From Kordia sp. SMS9 (lineage in GTDB: Bacteria; Bacteroidota; Bacteroidia; Flavobacteriales; Flavobacteriaceae): a stretch of DNA of 64,000 nt. Position numbers and translations under genes: made by a program. The stretch covers positions 2,222,465-2,286,464 of the forward strand of contig NZ_CP031153.1 in NCBI RefSeq assembly GCF_003352465.1, written 5' to 3'. Numbering within the stretch: position 1 is the stretch's first letter; each line of letters starts with the position of its first letter. Below the pieces are notes generated by a model. That model made no database searches. It was not told the origin of the DNA and saw nothing but the letters and a program-made list of their open reading frames with translations. This document shows, one piece after another, positions 52,093 to 60,537 of this stretch.

Positions 52093-54107
52093 AGCATATT
52101 TTGTGTGTAGTTTAATGGAAATTGTATTTCAGTAGTCAATCCTTTCTCTGTAGATTGAAAAGAAATCGTTCCTTGCAATAATTTTATACGCTGTTTCATA
52201 TTTAAAATACCAATACCTTCAACGCTTTTTTCTTGTATTCCAATTCCGTTGTCTTGTACTTGTAAGAGATAAGTTTTGGGATTGATTATTTTATTTTCAA
52301 TACAGACCTCTGTAGCCTGAGAATGTTTTGAAATATTATTCAGTAACTCCAAAAAGATTCCATAAAAATTGGTTTGATCGTCTAAAGAAATCTGATTTAG
52401 TTCCTGTGAGAAAGGTGTCTTCAAAGTCACATGGATATTACCAAACAATTGAAATTCTGATAAACGTGCTCTAATAATCTCCGTGAGTTTATATTTTTTT
52501 ATTTTATCATCTAAAGGAGATAATCTATGAGAGATGAGTCGTACTTGTTGATTTAACTCTATAATTTCTTCGGATATATGATTTGCTATTTTTTTTGTTT
52601 TAACATCATACATTCCCAATGAAAGTACTTTGAGACGAAGTCCGTCAAATCCTGAAGCGATGATGTCATGAATGTCTTTTCCTATCTGCTTTCTTATCAC
52701 TTCTTGTCCATCAAAAATTGCTTTCAAATTTTGTAAGGCTACTTCCTTTTTTTGTGCTTTTTGACGTAATCTTAAAAAGAAGTACGTTCCAATAAATGCG
52801 AGAAATAGAATTAAAAAAATCAATATGTACAGATTTTTCTCTTTTATTTTTTTTGTTTGATTTAGAATTGTATTCTCTTGTTTTACTGTTTTTAAAGAAA
52901 GTTTTAAAATATCATTTTGTTTTTGCTCGGTTTCATATTTTTCTTGTGCATTGAAGATGCGTTCTGCTTGCTCCTCATCATATAAATTGGTGTAGATATC
53001 TTGATATATTAACTGCTTTTCGTAAGCTTTTTTATATTGTTGTAGCTTTACATGATACAGCGTTTGTAATTTTAAATTCCGCAATTGAAATACTTTATCA
53101 TTACCAGTATTAAATATAGATTGTGTTGCGGCAATATATTTTTTCGCGATAGGTAATCTATTTTCATCCAGAGCAATCGCTAATAATTCATTATGTGTAT
53201 ATCCAATAGAAAGCGAATCTTTAAAGCGTTTTTTATTTTCTAAAGCTTCCAAATACGTTTTTTTTGCTAGCGTAACATTTCCTTTTTTATAATAACTAAT
53301 TCCAATATTATGAAGTGTAATACCATATGATTTTGAAGTTCTTTTTTTAAGTTTTAGCGCCTTTTTGTAGTAATTAATTGCACTATCAAAATCATTGATT
53401 TCTTTGTGAAAATTGCCGAGATTATTAAAACTTTTGGCAATACTAGCGGTATCTTTTAGTTGCTTTCTTAGTTGTAGTGCTTCGGTATAGTAATCCCTAG
53501 CTTTTTCAATATTACCTAATTCCCGTTGTATTTCAGCAATGGCATTTTTAGTAGCAGCTAACTTTTTATAATCTTTCAAAACCTCAAATCCCGATGCAGC
53601 TTTGAGTAAATTTTGGGTTGCCTTGTCGTAGTGTTGTTTGTTTTTATAGATAATTCCAGCATTCAAAAATGAGTTGAATGTTTCTTTCTCATACGGAAAT
53701 CGCTCATACAATTGTAATCCCTTTTCAATATTGGGAAGAATACTATCTCCATTTTTTAACTTTCTATGAACTAACCCCAACGCACTATAAGCATTAGCTG
53801 AAGCATAACTTATTGGATGAAGTTGAAGTGTTTTTTTATATGCTATTTTTGCAGTTTCATACTTTTTTAAAAAATAATAAATAGCACCTATCTTATTGTG
53901 AATTAACGCGGAAGTTCCATTATTGTTACTCTTTTCTGTAATTGAGAGTGCTTTTTTATAATAATCCAGTGCCTTTTGATATTGTTTTACTTTTTTTAAA
54001 CTATCTCCTTTAGAAACTAATACATCAAACTCACTATTCTCAGCATGAACAAAAACTGAAAATAGCATACACAAGCAACAAAAGCATTTTACAAATAAAT
54101 ATTTCAC
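52089..54107 (-). CDS. TPR sensor histidine kinase (HisKA_3 type)
   Basis: 672 aa. Signal peptide (about 1-22) then periplasmic TPR repeats (about 30-345; e.g. KQYQKALDYYKKALSITEKS, YYKKGNVTLAKKTYLEALEN), a membrane helix (about 426-446) and a cytoplasmic kinase core. Dimerisation/His motif IGKDIHDIIAS with His480; N-box ELLNNISKHS; G-box NGIGIQEKSVEGIGILNMKQR. The layout matches Bacteroidota TPR-HisKA_3 kinases. It should phosphorylate the adjoining LuxR regulator. Signal sensed unknown. Confidence 0.93.
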   Translation of the reverse strand: MKYLFVKCFCCLCMLFSVFVHAENSEFDVLVSKGDSLKKVKQYQKALDYYKKALSITEKSNNNGTSALIHNKIGAIYYFLKKYETAKIAYKKTLQLHPISYASANAYSALGLVHRKLKNGDSILPNIEKGLQLYERFPYEKETFNSFLNAGIIYKNKQHYDKATQNLLKAASGFEVLKDYKKLAATKNAIAEIQRELGNIEKARDYYTEALQLRKQLKDTASIAKSFNNLGNFHKEINDFDSAINYYKKALKLKKRTSKSYGITLHNIGISYYKKGNVTLAKKTYLEALENKKRFKDSLSIGYTHNELLAIALDENRLPIAKKYIAATQSIFNTGNDKVFQLRNLKLQTLYHVKLQQYKKAYEKQLIYQDIYTNLYDEEQAERIFNAQEKYETEQKQNDILKLSLKTVKQENTILNQTKKIKEKNLYILIFLILFLAFIGTYFFLRLRQKAQKKEVALQNLKAIFDGQEVIRKQIGKDIHDIIASGFDGLRLKVLSLGMYDVKTKKIANHISEEIIELNQQVRLISHRLSPLDDKIKKYKLTEIIRARLSEFQLFGNIHVTLKTPFSQELNQISLDDQTNFYGIFLELLNNISKHSQATEVCIENKIINPKTYLLQVQDNGIGIQEKSVEGIGILNMKQRIKLLQGTISFQSTEKGLTTEIQFPLNYTQNML

Positions 54108-54377
54108 ATTATGTTTGTTAGTTGCTCTAAATTAATCATTTATAAAGTACTCTCATAATGCTCTTTCTATTATTGAGGGAATTTACCTATTGATTTAAGT
54201 CTTTTTTACGGATAGTTTTACAATTGAACATCAGCATTGTGATTTCAAAAAAGTAGTGCAAAAATAGAAGAGAGTTTTTTTATTCTAAAAACACAAAATA
54301 TTATTTGTTTGGATCAATATAATCATACTGCTCATTATTTTTTAACATTCAATTTATTCTAATTAAATCTTATAAGT

Positions 54378-54662
54378 ATGAAAAAAGTAACCGTATTCAT
54401 GATGATGCTATCATTTTTAATTACCAGTTGTGGTTCTATAGAGAGCGATGCTGAAAAATTAGCTAAGCTAAAGTGCAAAGCTGTAAAGCTACAACAAAAG
54501 GCAATGTCTGGAGATTCATCATTGCTTTCCGAAAGTAAAGAACTAGCTCAAGAGGTGGCAACTTTGGCGATGGAGTTTACCCAAAAATACAACTCCAAAG
54601 ACGATGCGTTAAAGTTTCAAGCAGCATTACAAAAAGCATCACAAAATATAAATTGCAACTAA
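54378..54662 (+). CDS. Small lipoprotein, helical
   Basis: 94 aa. Lipoprotein signal MKKVTVFMMMLSFLITSC, then a short helical domain (DAEKLAKLKCKAVKLQQKAM, SKELAQEVATLAMEFTQK). No family recognised. Divergent from the kinase gene; its start sits 270 bases from it. 12 bases upstream of the next lipoprotein, so one operon. Confidence 0.75.
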   Translation: MKKVTVFMMMLSFLITSCGSIESDAEKLAKLKCKAVKLQQKAMSGDSSLLSESKELAQEVATLAMEFTQKYNSKDDALKFQAALQKASQNINCN

Positions 54663-54674
54663 TATAAAAGGATC

Positions 54675-55202
54675 ATGAAAAAAATATTAATCTTGATGTT
54701 ATTGACTTTAATTAGTTGTGATTCTGGGAATTTAACCAATTCAAAAGCACAAAAAATCATTGAACTATGTTTGGAGAAAAAACCATTACAACGAACTGTT
54801 CAACTTCAGATAAATAAAACACGGTTTTACAAATCTCAAATAAAGGAATTACTCCCAAAGTATGAAAAGCTCCAAGAAAAGGGTCTTTTAGAAATAAAGT
54901 CTTTAGAAAAAAACAAAAGAAAGTTCGAAGTGACTATCACAGAATCAGGAAAAAAGCTTATTGAAGAACTTCGAGAAGGAAGTAATTTTGTCCTTATGAG
55001 AAGTCATAAATATGAGGTTGATGAAGTTTTAGAGGTCATAGAAAATCCTATGCAAAATACAGCAGTAGTTAAAGTTCAGTATAAAGCAATAGATATTACA
55101 CCTTTTTCTATTCTGAATAGAAGCGATATGAATGAATTCATCATACAAGATATAAAAATGATTAAGACTTCAAATGGATGGAAGTATTGTGATAACTATT
55201 AA
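54675..55202 (+). CDS. Lipoprotein, hypothetical
   Basis: 175 aa. Lipobox in LMLLTLISC (Cys15). The body has helix-strand patterns, with KYEKLQEKGLLEIKS and FEVTITESGKKLIEELREG, which look like a winged-helix-like arrangement, although the protein is exported. Tail has KTSNGWKYCDNY. I do not recognise a family. Follows the 94-aa lipoprotein in one operon. Confidence 0.7.
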   Translation: MKKILILMLLTLISCDSGNLTNSKAQKIIELCLEKKPLQRTVQLQINKTRFYKSQIKELLPKYEKLQEKGLLEIKSLEKNKRKFEVTITESGKKLIEELREGSNFVLMRSHKYEVDEVLEVIENPMQNTAVVKVQYKAIDITPFSILNRSDMNEFIIQDIKMIKTSNGWKYCDNY

Positions 55203-55228
55203 TAAAAAAACTTGAAAAACAATATCCT

Positions 55229-55627
55229 ATGAGTTTAAAAAAATTAGATTACGGACAAATATTATTAAAAGTGTTGAGGCTAGTTATTTTAGAGCCTTTA
55301 CTATTACCTTTTAATATTTATAAAAATGCGCTAGTAAAACTTTCAAATAGCAAAGCAGAAGATTCAGAAGAACGTAACCTTTCAGACGATTTTCCTTTGT
55401 ATATATGGTTTCTTGGGATCTTTAATGCTATTATCGTACTCACATATCCTTTAGGAATTATTTTGGCAATTATTACAGCTATTTATGCCTATGGAAATGG
55501 ATTTTCTATTTTCCTAATTATTATAATTTACACATATTTTGCACCTTTATTTTATGGATTGATTCGAGAAATTTATATGATTCCTCTGAAGGGAATCTTA
55601 TATTTAAAACTCATTTCTAAAAAATAA
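55229..55627 (+). CDS. Small membrane protein
   Basis: 132 aa with hydrophobic segments at about 10-28, 57-86 and 92-125 (IWFLGIFNAIIVLTYPLGII, LIIIIYTYFAPLFYGLI). No family recognised; last gene before the repeated tRNA-3' element. Likely co-transcribed with the two lipoproteins. Confidence 0.65.
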   Translation: MSLKKLDYGQILLKVLRLVILEPLLLPFNIYKNALVKLSNSKAEDSEERNLSDDFPLYIWFLGIFNAIIVLTYPLGIILAIITAIYAYGNGFSIFLIIIIYTYFAPLFYGLIREIYMIPLKGILYLKLISKK

Positions 55628-55736
55628 ATTCTTAATATACTCTTGATTAATAAGTGTTTAATAATACGAAATGGTCATTAACAAACAACCCAATCTCCCG
55701 CAAATCCTCCACCAAAAAGTTCGAACGTTGAAGGTT

Positions 55737-55797
55737 CGGGGTCACAAAAATTATAAAAACCTGTAATCTTTTAAATTACAGGTTTTTTGTTTTTATA
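55737..55797. repeat. tRNA 3' end plus terminator, repeat copy R
   Basis: Starts CGGGGTCACAAAAATT as in the tRNA-Arg gene, then a matching hairpin arm and T-rich tail. No intact tRNA upstream of it (the preceding bases do not form the other arms), so it is a partial copy. It lies 6927 bases after the tRNA copy. Confidence 0.75.
55755..55792 (+). terminator. Terminator hairpin in the partial tRNA copy
   Basis: AAAAACCTGTAAT pairs with ATTACAGGTTTTT around CTTTTAA, followed by a T-rich tail; closes the small lipoprotein operon. Confidence 0.8.
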
Positions 55798-55840
55798 TCT
55801 AAGAGCACAAGTAATGACATATTGCCATTGCTATTCACTA

Positions 55841-56542
55841 TTATTTTGAGATGGTAATTTTAAATCGTCCTTCGGTAATTTCTACTGTATCAGCACTGTC
55901 GTCTTCATTATATAATTTTGCTGAAAACTCACCTTCAATCAATTGACTTTGCGTGATTAAATTCCCCAATAAAAACGTATTGGTATCTTGAGAACTTGTA
56001 ATTGAAAATGAATTGCTTGAGTCAAGTACACCATAAGATTGGTAATATGAATCACCCGTAGCAATTGGTGCATAGTTAATCCCTATTTGTCTCATGGTTC
56101 CAGACGATGCGTCATCCATAGCAAATTCATAACTACCTAACGCAAATAAATCATTAAAAACCTCGGTGGAACTTTGTGGATCAGAACATCTGTAAAATCG
56201 TACAAGTTCAATTCCAAAAGTTGGTTGCGTATCTTCGTTGTCAAAATTTGGATACACTGAAGAGCCATAACTCACCTTATAATCCAATCCTTGATCTAAA
56301 CTAGCCGCGCAAGTTGCAGCTTCTAAAGGGATACTATATACCGTTTGATAATTAAGCACGGTGTCGTCAAAGCGCTGTCCGTAAAAAAAACTTTCACCAT
56401 TAACTTTTCCAGAAATAAAATAGATATACTCAGAACTGTCAAAATTTGAACTTTGATCAGAATCAGCAGCATCATCACTGCTACATCCAAATCCAAGGCT
56501 TGATAAAATTAATACGACTAATAATTGACTTTTTTTGATCAT
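55841..56542 (-). CDS. Lipoprotein, hypothetical
   Basis: 233 aa. Signal with lipobox LGFGCSS (Cys20), Asp/Ser-rich linker, then beta-rich domain (YIYFISGKVNGESFFYGQRF, LGSYEFAMDDASSGTMRQIG, EITEGRFKITIS). Not recognised. Lies just outside the tRNA-flanked segment on the minus strand. Confidence 0.7.
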   Translation of the reverse strand: MIKKSQLLVVLILSSLGFGCSSDDAADSDQSSNFDSSEYIYFISGKVNGESFFYGQRFDDTVLNYQTVYSIPLEAATCAASLDQGLDYKVSYGSSVYPNFDNEDTQPTFGIELVRFYRCSDPQSSTEVFNDLFALGSYEFAMDDASSGTMRQIGINYAPIATGDSYYQSYGVLDSSNSFSITSSQDTNTFLLGNLITQSQLIEGEFSAKLYNEDDSADTVEITEGRFKITISK

Positions 56543-56884
56543 TTTTTGTTTTGTTTAATTGTTGGTAACGTTATTTGTGTATGGTATTTACACGATGAAG
56601 CGGCTAATTTACCAAACTAAAACGAACTAAAGAGAATTTTGAAAGAATATTGTAATACCAATTTTATAGTTTAATTGGTATAAATATATATTTAGTAAGG
56701 CAACAATAGAAGTTGTTGAATCGTATTTTATGTTAGGAAGTATAGTTATAAAACTATTGACACCGAAAAGAAGCTTACTTTTTAAGTTTCTACGAAGTTG
56801 GACTTATTTTTCTCGAATTCATTCTACTTTCAATATCATATTGCAAAACAGGAAGCATAACGTGTGCGGAAACTTATTTACATA
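56543..56884. other. Intergenic region with inverted-repeat element
   Basis: 342 bases. Contains TACCAATT (56656-56663) / AATTGGTA (56673-56680), the same palindromic element family as at 25587. A plus-strand frame from 56730 antisense to the next gene looks like chance; no gene called. Confidence 0.5.
56656..56680. repeat. Dispersed TACCA-TTGGTA element, copy B
   Basis: Perfect 8-bp inverted repeat around a 9-base AT loop; same outer words as 25587-25614 with a changed centre. Confidence 0.65.
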
Positions 56885-57457
56885 TCAGTTCGTGTCATCT
56901 ATTAAAGTTAACAATTCGGCTTTTGAATATTTCATTTCCTTTTTCAAAGCTTGCAAAGCCGTAACTGTACAACCATCGCAAATGGCTCTGTTTTGAATAC
57001 CTCCAGCAATAAGTGCTTTGACAAGTTTTTTATTTTTACCACAAATAACACAATGGTCGTGATGCAAACGTTTTGTTATAGAGCCGCTTTCTCGCATCAG
57101 TTGAACTCCATCAAATTCACCAAAAATGACTGTTTCAAAATCTTTTACATAATTAATTCCAAAACCTTGCCTTTTGTTATTAGACCATTCGCCAACATAA
57201 TAGTCGCCCGATTCCCATTTATACATGCCAATTCCTTCTCTCTTTCTATTTTTAAAATAGCCCAAGTACACGTCTCCACTTTCAAATATCGCTTCTCCAA
57301 ATCCATTAGGTTCATCATTTTTCTGTTCACCTCTAAACACAAAAGATTCCCCGTCTTGATCCGTTAATTTGATTTCTTTTTCTAAGTTAAACGCTGAATT
57401 GATATCAGCATCTTTTCGTTTGGTAAAAAGTCTTTTAATAGCGTTGCTTAGATTCAT
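56885..57457 (-). CDS. MORN-repeat protein with ClpX-type zinc finger
   Basis: 190 aa. Two to three MORN repeats (about 41-105: GFGEAIFESGDVYLGYFKN, GIGMYKWESGDYYVGEWSN) followed by a zinc-binding domain (about 134-172: HCVICGKNKKLVKALIAG ... AICDGCTV). Cys136, 139, 160 and 163 and the LIAG motif match the ClpX C4 zinc finger (C-x2-C-x20-C-x2-C), which binds adaptors or substrates. No AAA+ domain is present, so this is a stand-alone use of that finger. No signal peptide; cytoplasmic. Function unknown. Confidence 0.8.
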   Translation of the reverse strand: MNLSNAIKRLFTKRKDADINSAFNLEKEIKLTDQDGESFVFRGEQKNDEPNGFGEAIFESGDVYLGYFKNRKREGIGMYKWESGDYYVGEWSNNKRQGFGINYVKDFETVIFGEFDGVQLMRESGSITKRLHHDHCVICGKNKKLVKALIAGGIQNRAICDGCTVTALQALKKEMKYSKAELLTLIDDTN

Positions 57458-57695
57458 AATAATAGGTGAATTTGATATTAAATATAAGAAACATATATGT
57501 AATGAGAACTTTTACTATTTCTGTACTAACAAAAATTAAATAATCAATCCAGCATTCTTCAAAAACTGTCAAAAAATCTAAATTATATGACCAAAATCAT
57601 TTTTTAAGAACTATTTCTGTTACGGTAACCAAAGTAACTTTTAAATAGTTGATTGTTAACTAATTTTATGTCTATAATCTTAAATCTACCGAAAA

Positions 57696-59108
57696 ATGAA
57701 AATAGAACAAATTTATACAGGATGTTTAGCACACGCCGCTTATTATATTGAAAGTAATGGTGTTGCAGCAGTTTTTGACCCGCTAAGAGAAGTGCAGTCG
57801 TACCTAGATCGCGCCGCAAAAGACAATGCCAAAATTAAGTATGTTTTTGAAACACATTTTCATGCAGATTTTGTCAGTGGTCATTTAGACCTTCAGAAAA
57901 AAGCAAATGCAGAAATTGTTTTTGGACCGAATGCAAAACCAGCGTACAAAGCTACAATTGCAGAAGACGGACAACTATTTGAAGTGGGCGATTACAAAGT
58001 CAAAGCAATTCATACGCCAGGACATACCATGGAAAGTACCACCTATTTACTAATTGACGAAAACGGAAAAGAACACGGAATCATTACAGGAGATACTTTA
58101 TTCATTGGCGATGTTGGGCGTCCAGATTTAGCACAACACGTAGTTTCTGAATTAACGGAAGAAAAACTTGCGGGTTTATTATATGATTCTTTACGAAACA
58201 AAATCATGCCTTTATCTGATGATCTCATTGTATATCCAAATCATGGTGCAGGTTCGGCGTGTGGAAAAAAAATGAGCAAAGAAACTACAGACACACTTGG
58301 CAATCAGAAGAAAACAAATTATGCCTTGCAAGACATGACAAAAGCAGCATTCATCAAAGCATTGCTTACAGGATTGACCGCGCCTCCAGGATATTTTCCA
58401 CAAAATGTACTCATGAATATCAAAGGATATGAAAGTCTAGACACCGTGATGGAAAGAGGAACAAAAGCCTTAAATCCAACCGAATTTGAAGTAGTTGCTA
58501 ATGAAACAGGTGCGTTGCTTTTAGATACGCGTACTGCTTCCGACTTTGCCAAGGGATTCATCCCGAACAGTATCAACATTGGATTAAGCGGTAATTTTGC
58601 CCAATGGGTTGGAGAAATGATTCCGGATGTAAAACAGCAAATATTACTCATTACAGAAGCTGGTAAAGAAGAAGAAGCCATTACCCGATTATCTCGTGTA
58701 GGATATGATTATGCAATCGGATATTTACAAGGAGGATTTGCTGCATGGAAAGAAAGTGGAAAAGACATCGAAACGATTGATCGTATTTCTGCAACCGAAT
58801 TTGAAAAAGTATATGCTTCCGAAAAGCCACTCGTGATTGATGTGCGTAAAAAAAGTGAATTTGACTCCGAGCATGTCATTGGCGCTACCAACATTCCACT
58901 CAATCAAATAAATCAACATATAGCGGAAATTCCGAAAGACCAATCGTTCATAATTCATTGTGCTGGTGGCTATAGAAGTATGATTGCCGCTTCCATTTTA
59001 AAACAACGCGGCTGGAATGATTTTGTCGATGTGACCAGCGGTTTCAAAGGAATTGCAGAAACTAATACTCCAACATCCGATTATGTATGTCCGACGACAT
59101 TGCTCTAA
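57696..59108 (+). CDS. MBL-fold persulfide dioxygenase-like protein with two rhodanese domains
   Basis: 470 aa, cytosolic, CstB/ETHE1-like. MBL domain (about 1-245) with the iron site ETHFHADFVSGH (His54, His56, Asp58, His63) and HTPGHT and GDTLF motifs. Two rhodanese domains follow (about 260-365 and 375-465). The second has the active loop IIHCAGGYRS with its Cys. In the first the loop is ILLITEAGKEEE, with no Cys, so it is likely inactive. It should oxidise persulfides to sulfite/thiosulfate. Operon partner not evident; an HMA gene follows 133 bases on. Confidence 0.88.
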   Translation: MKIEQIYTGCLAHAAYYIESNGVAAVFDPLREVQSYLDRAAKDNAKIKYVFETHFHADFVSGHLDLQKKANAEIVFGPNAKPAYKATIAEDGQLFEVGDYKVKAIHTPGHTMESTTYLLIDENGKEHGIITGDTLFIGDVGRPDLAQHVVSELTEEKLAGLLYDSLRNKIMPLSDDLIVYPNHGAGSACGKKMSKETTDTLGNQKKTNYALQDMTKAAFIKALLTGLTAPPGYFPQNVLMNIKGYESLDTVMERGTKALNPTEFEVVANETGALLLDTRTASDFAKGFIPNSINIGLSGNFAQWVGEMIPDVKQQILLITEAGKEEEAITRLSRVGYDYAIGYLQGGFAAWKESGKDIETIDRISATEFEKVYASEKPLVIDVRKKSEFDSEHVIGATNIPLNQINQHIAEIPKDQSFIIHCAGGYRSMIAASILKQRGWNDFVDVTSGFKGIAETNTPTSDYVCPTTLL

Positions 59109-59154
59109 AAATTTGAAATAAAACAGGAATTTAAAAAGCTGTTTATCTTTAAGA

Positions 59155-59202
59155 GTTGTCCTGGAAAGAACAACGGTTTCTAGTGTTTCATTTCAGGACA
59201 AC
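59155..59202. repeat. 9-bp inverted repeat between CstB-like and HMA genes
   Basis: GTTGTCCTG (59155-59163) and CAGGACAAC (59194-59202), perfect arms with a 30-base loop. May be a regulatory hairpin or weak terminator; no T-run follows. Confidence 0.5.
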
Positions 59203-59241
59203 AGATCCTTTCAAGAATTAATTTCGTAAAACAACACTAAA

Positions 59242-59508
59242 ATGAGAACTTCAATTATCATACAAAATCTAAAATGTGGTGGTTGTGTCAAAACCATCAT
59301 TACAAAACTGGCAGAGTTGCCTACTATTTCAGAAATAGAAATTAATACTAAAACTTCAACAGTGTCTTTTACAACTACAAATACAGATGACGCTTTGGAA
59401 GTAAAGGCAAAATTAAAAGCACTAGGATATCCTTCTATTGAAGATGCCAATAGTATTTTAACCAAAGCAAAATCCTTTGTGAGTTGTGCTTCTGGAAGAA
59501 TGAAATAA
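59242..59508 (+). CDS. Heavy-metal-associated (HMA) domain protein
   Basis: 88 aa ferredoxin-like HMA fold. The metal site is in LKCGGCVKTII (Cys12, Cys15; CxxC), with IDxxxxVSF-type strands (EIEINTKTSTVSF) and KLKALGYP typical of CopZ/MerP-like chaperones. Two extra residues near the end (SCASGRM) include a third Cys. Likely carries Cu or similar metal. The CusAB efflux genes 1.0 kb downstream are on the opposite strand, so the link is suggestive only. Confidence 0.85.
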   Translation: MRTSIIIQNLKCGGCVKTIITKLAELPTISEIEINTKTSTVSFTTTNTDDALEVKAKLKALGYPSIEDANSILTKAKSFVSCASGRMK

Positions 59509-59688
59509 GCAACGAAGCTATAAAGATTTTTTACCATTCAAGTGATTGTTTGTAGTGTGAAAACAACATTCCAAATAAAAGCTTGCAAAACAGCTTGTGT
59601 CTTTTTGAAAAATAATAATCATGAATAATATTCTGTAAATCAGGCGATTAACGTTGAAAACAAAAAAATGAACGAGTTTATAAACATC

Positions 59689-59712
59689 ATTTTATGTGTA
59701 AATTGGTATAAG
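59689..59712. repeat. Dispersed TACCA-TTGGTA element, copy C
   Basis: 24 bases identical to 25591-25614 (ATTTTATGTG ... GGTATAAG), in the leader of the peroxiredoxin gene. Confidence 0.8.
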
Positions 59713-59748
59713 AATAAAGAAAAAAACGATAACTAAAATCTATAAAAA

Positions 59749-60414
59749 ATGAATACAGAAAACCCAGTACAAGAACAGGTAATTTCCATGCCTAGAATTG
59801 GAGATGACGCTCCAGATTTTGAAGCAATTACCACCAAAGGAACCATTAAAATGTCTGAATTCGCCAAAGGGAAATGGACGGTTATGTTTTCACATCCAGC
59901 AGATTTTACGCCCGTATGTACTACCGAAATGAGTGGTTTTGCCGAGCGAAAAGCAGAATTTGAAGCACTCAATACAAAACTGCTAGGACTAAGCATTGAT
60001 AGCATTCACGCGCATTTAGGTTGGGTGCAAAATGTGCGAGAAAATACAGGCGTATATTTTGACTTTCCTATCATTGCCGATTTGGATATGAAAGTGTCCA
60101 AACTATACGGAATGTTACAACCCAACGAAAGCGAAACCGCAGCTGTCCGTGCCGTATTTTTTATTGATCCAGCTAAAAAAATTCGCTTAATTATGTATTA
60201 TCCGCTCAATGTAGGACGTAATATGGACGAAATTCTTCGTGTGTTAGATGCTTTACAGGTTTCCGATGAACACAAAGTAGCGATGCCATTAAATTGGAAA
60301 AGAGGCGACAAAGTTATCTGTCCACCACCAAAATCGTTAGATGCACTCAATGAAAGACTCGCAGATGATTCTGTAGAAAAAGTAACGTGGTATTTGGCGA
60401 AGAAGAATATTTAA
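59749..60414 (+). CDS. 1-Cys (Prx6-type) peroxiredoxin
   Basis: 221 aa, cytosolic thiol peroxidase. Active loop HPADFTPVCTTEMSGF with peroxidatic Cys57; Pro50-Thr54 and the Arg in AVRAVFFIDPAKKIR complete the pocket. The C-terminal arm is long (about 165-221, Prx6 style) and the second Cys (VICPPPK, near the end) is not the resolving type, so it is a 1-Cys enzyme. Start ATG 59749 follows a palindromic element. Followed by a long inverted repeat terminator. Confidence 0.93.
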   Translation: MNTENPVQEQVISMPRIGDDAPDFEAITTKGTIKMSEFAKGKWTVMFSHPADFTPVCTTEMSGFAERKAEFEALNTKLLGLSIDSIHAHLGWVQNVRENTGVYFDFPIIADLDMKVSKLYGMLQPNESETAAVRAVFFIDPAKKIRLIMYYPLNVGRNMDEILRVLDALQVSDEHKVAMPLNWKRGDKVICPPPKSLDALNERLADDSVEKVTWYLAKKNI

Positions 60415-60427
60415 AATAATAAAAATT

Positions 60428-60520
60428 GCTGTCTGAAAAGCGTTGAGAAACGTCATTTTGAACTTGTTTCAATGTCAAGTTTGGTTTGGCAAAATTTTAC
60501 GCTTTTCAGACAGCTTTTTT
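60428..60520. terminator. 16-bp inverted repeat with T-run
   Basis: GCTGTCTGAAAAGCGT (60428-60443) pairs perfectly with ACGCTTTTCAGACAGC (60499-60514), a 55-base loop between, then six T. Probably ends the peroxiredoxin transcript; the long loop with a GTCATTTTGAACTTG word also suits a small repeat element. Confidence 0.7.
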
Positions 60521-60534
60521 GTGTAAATTGGTAT
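60521..60534. repeat. Dispersed TACCA-TTGGTA element, partial copy D
   Basis: GTGTAAATTGGTAT, the right half of the element found at 25587 and 59689, directly before the end of the CusB-like gene. Confidence 0.6.
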
Positions 60535-60537
60535 CAG

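Noticed and set aside
55690..55797. Second tRNA gene
   Set aside because: Only the 3' acceptor strand and terminator match; no D-arm, anticodon arm or full acceptor stem can be formed upstream.
56730..56996. Plus-strand ORF of 88 aa
   Set aside because: Its second half is antisense to the MORN/zinc-finger gene, and the first half has no recognisable features.
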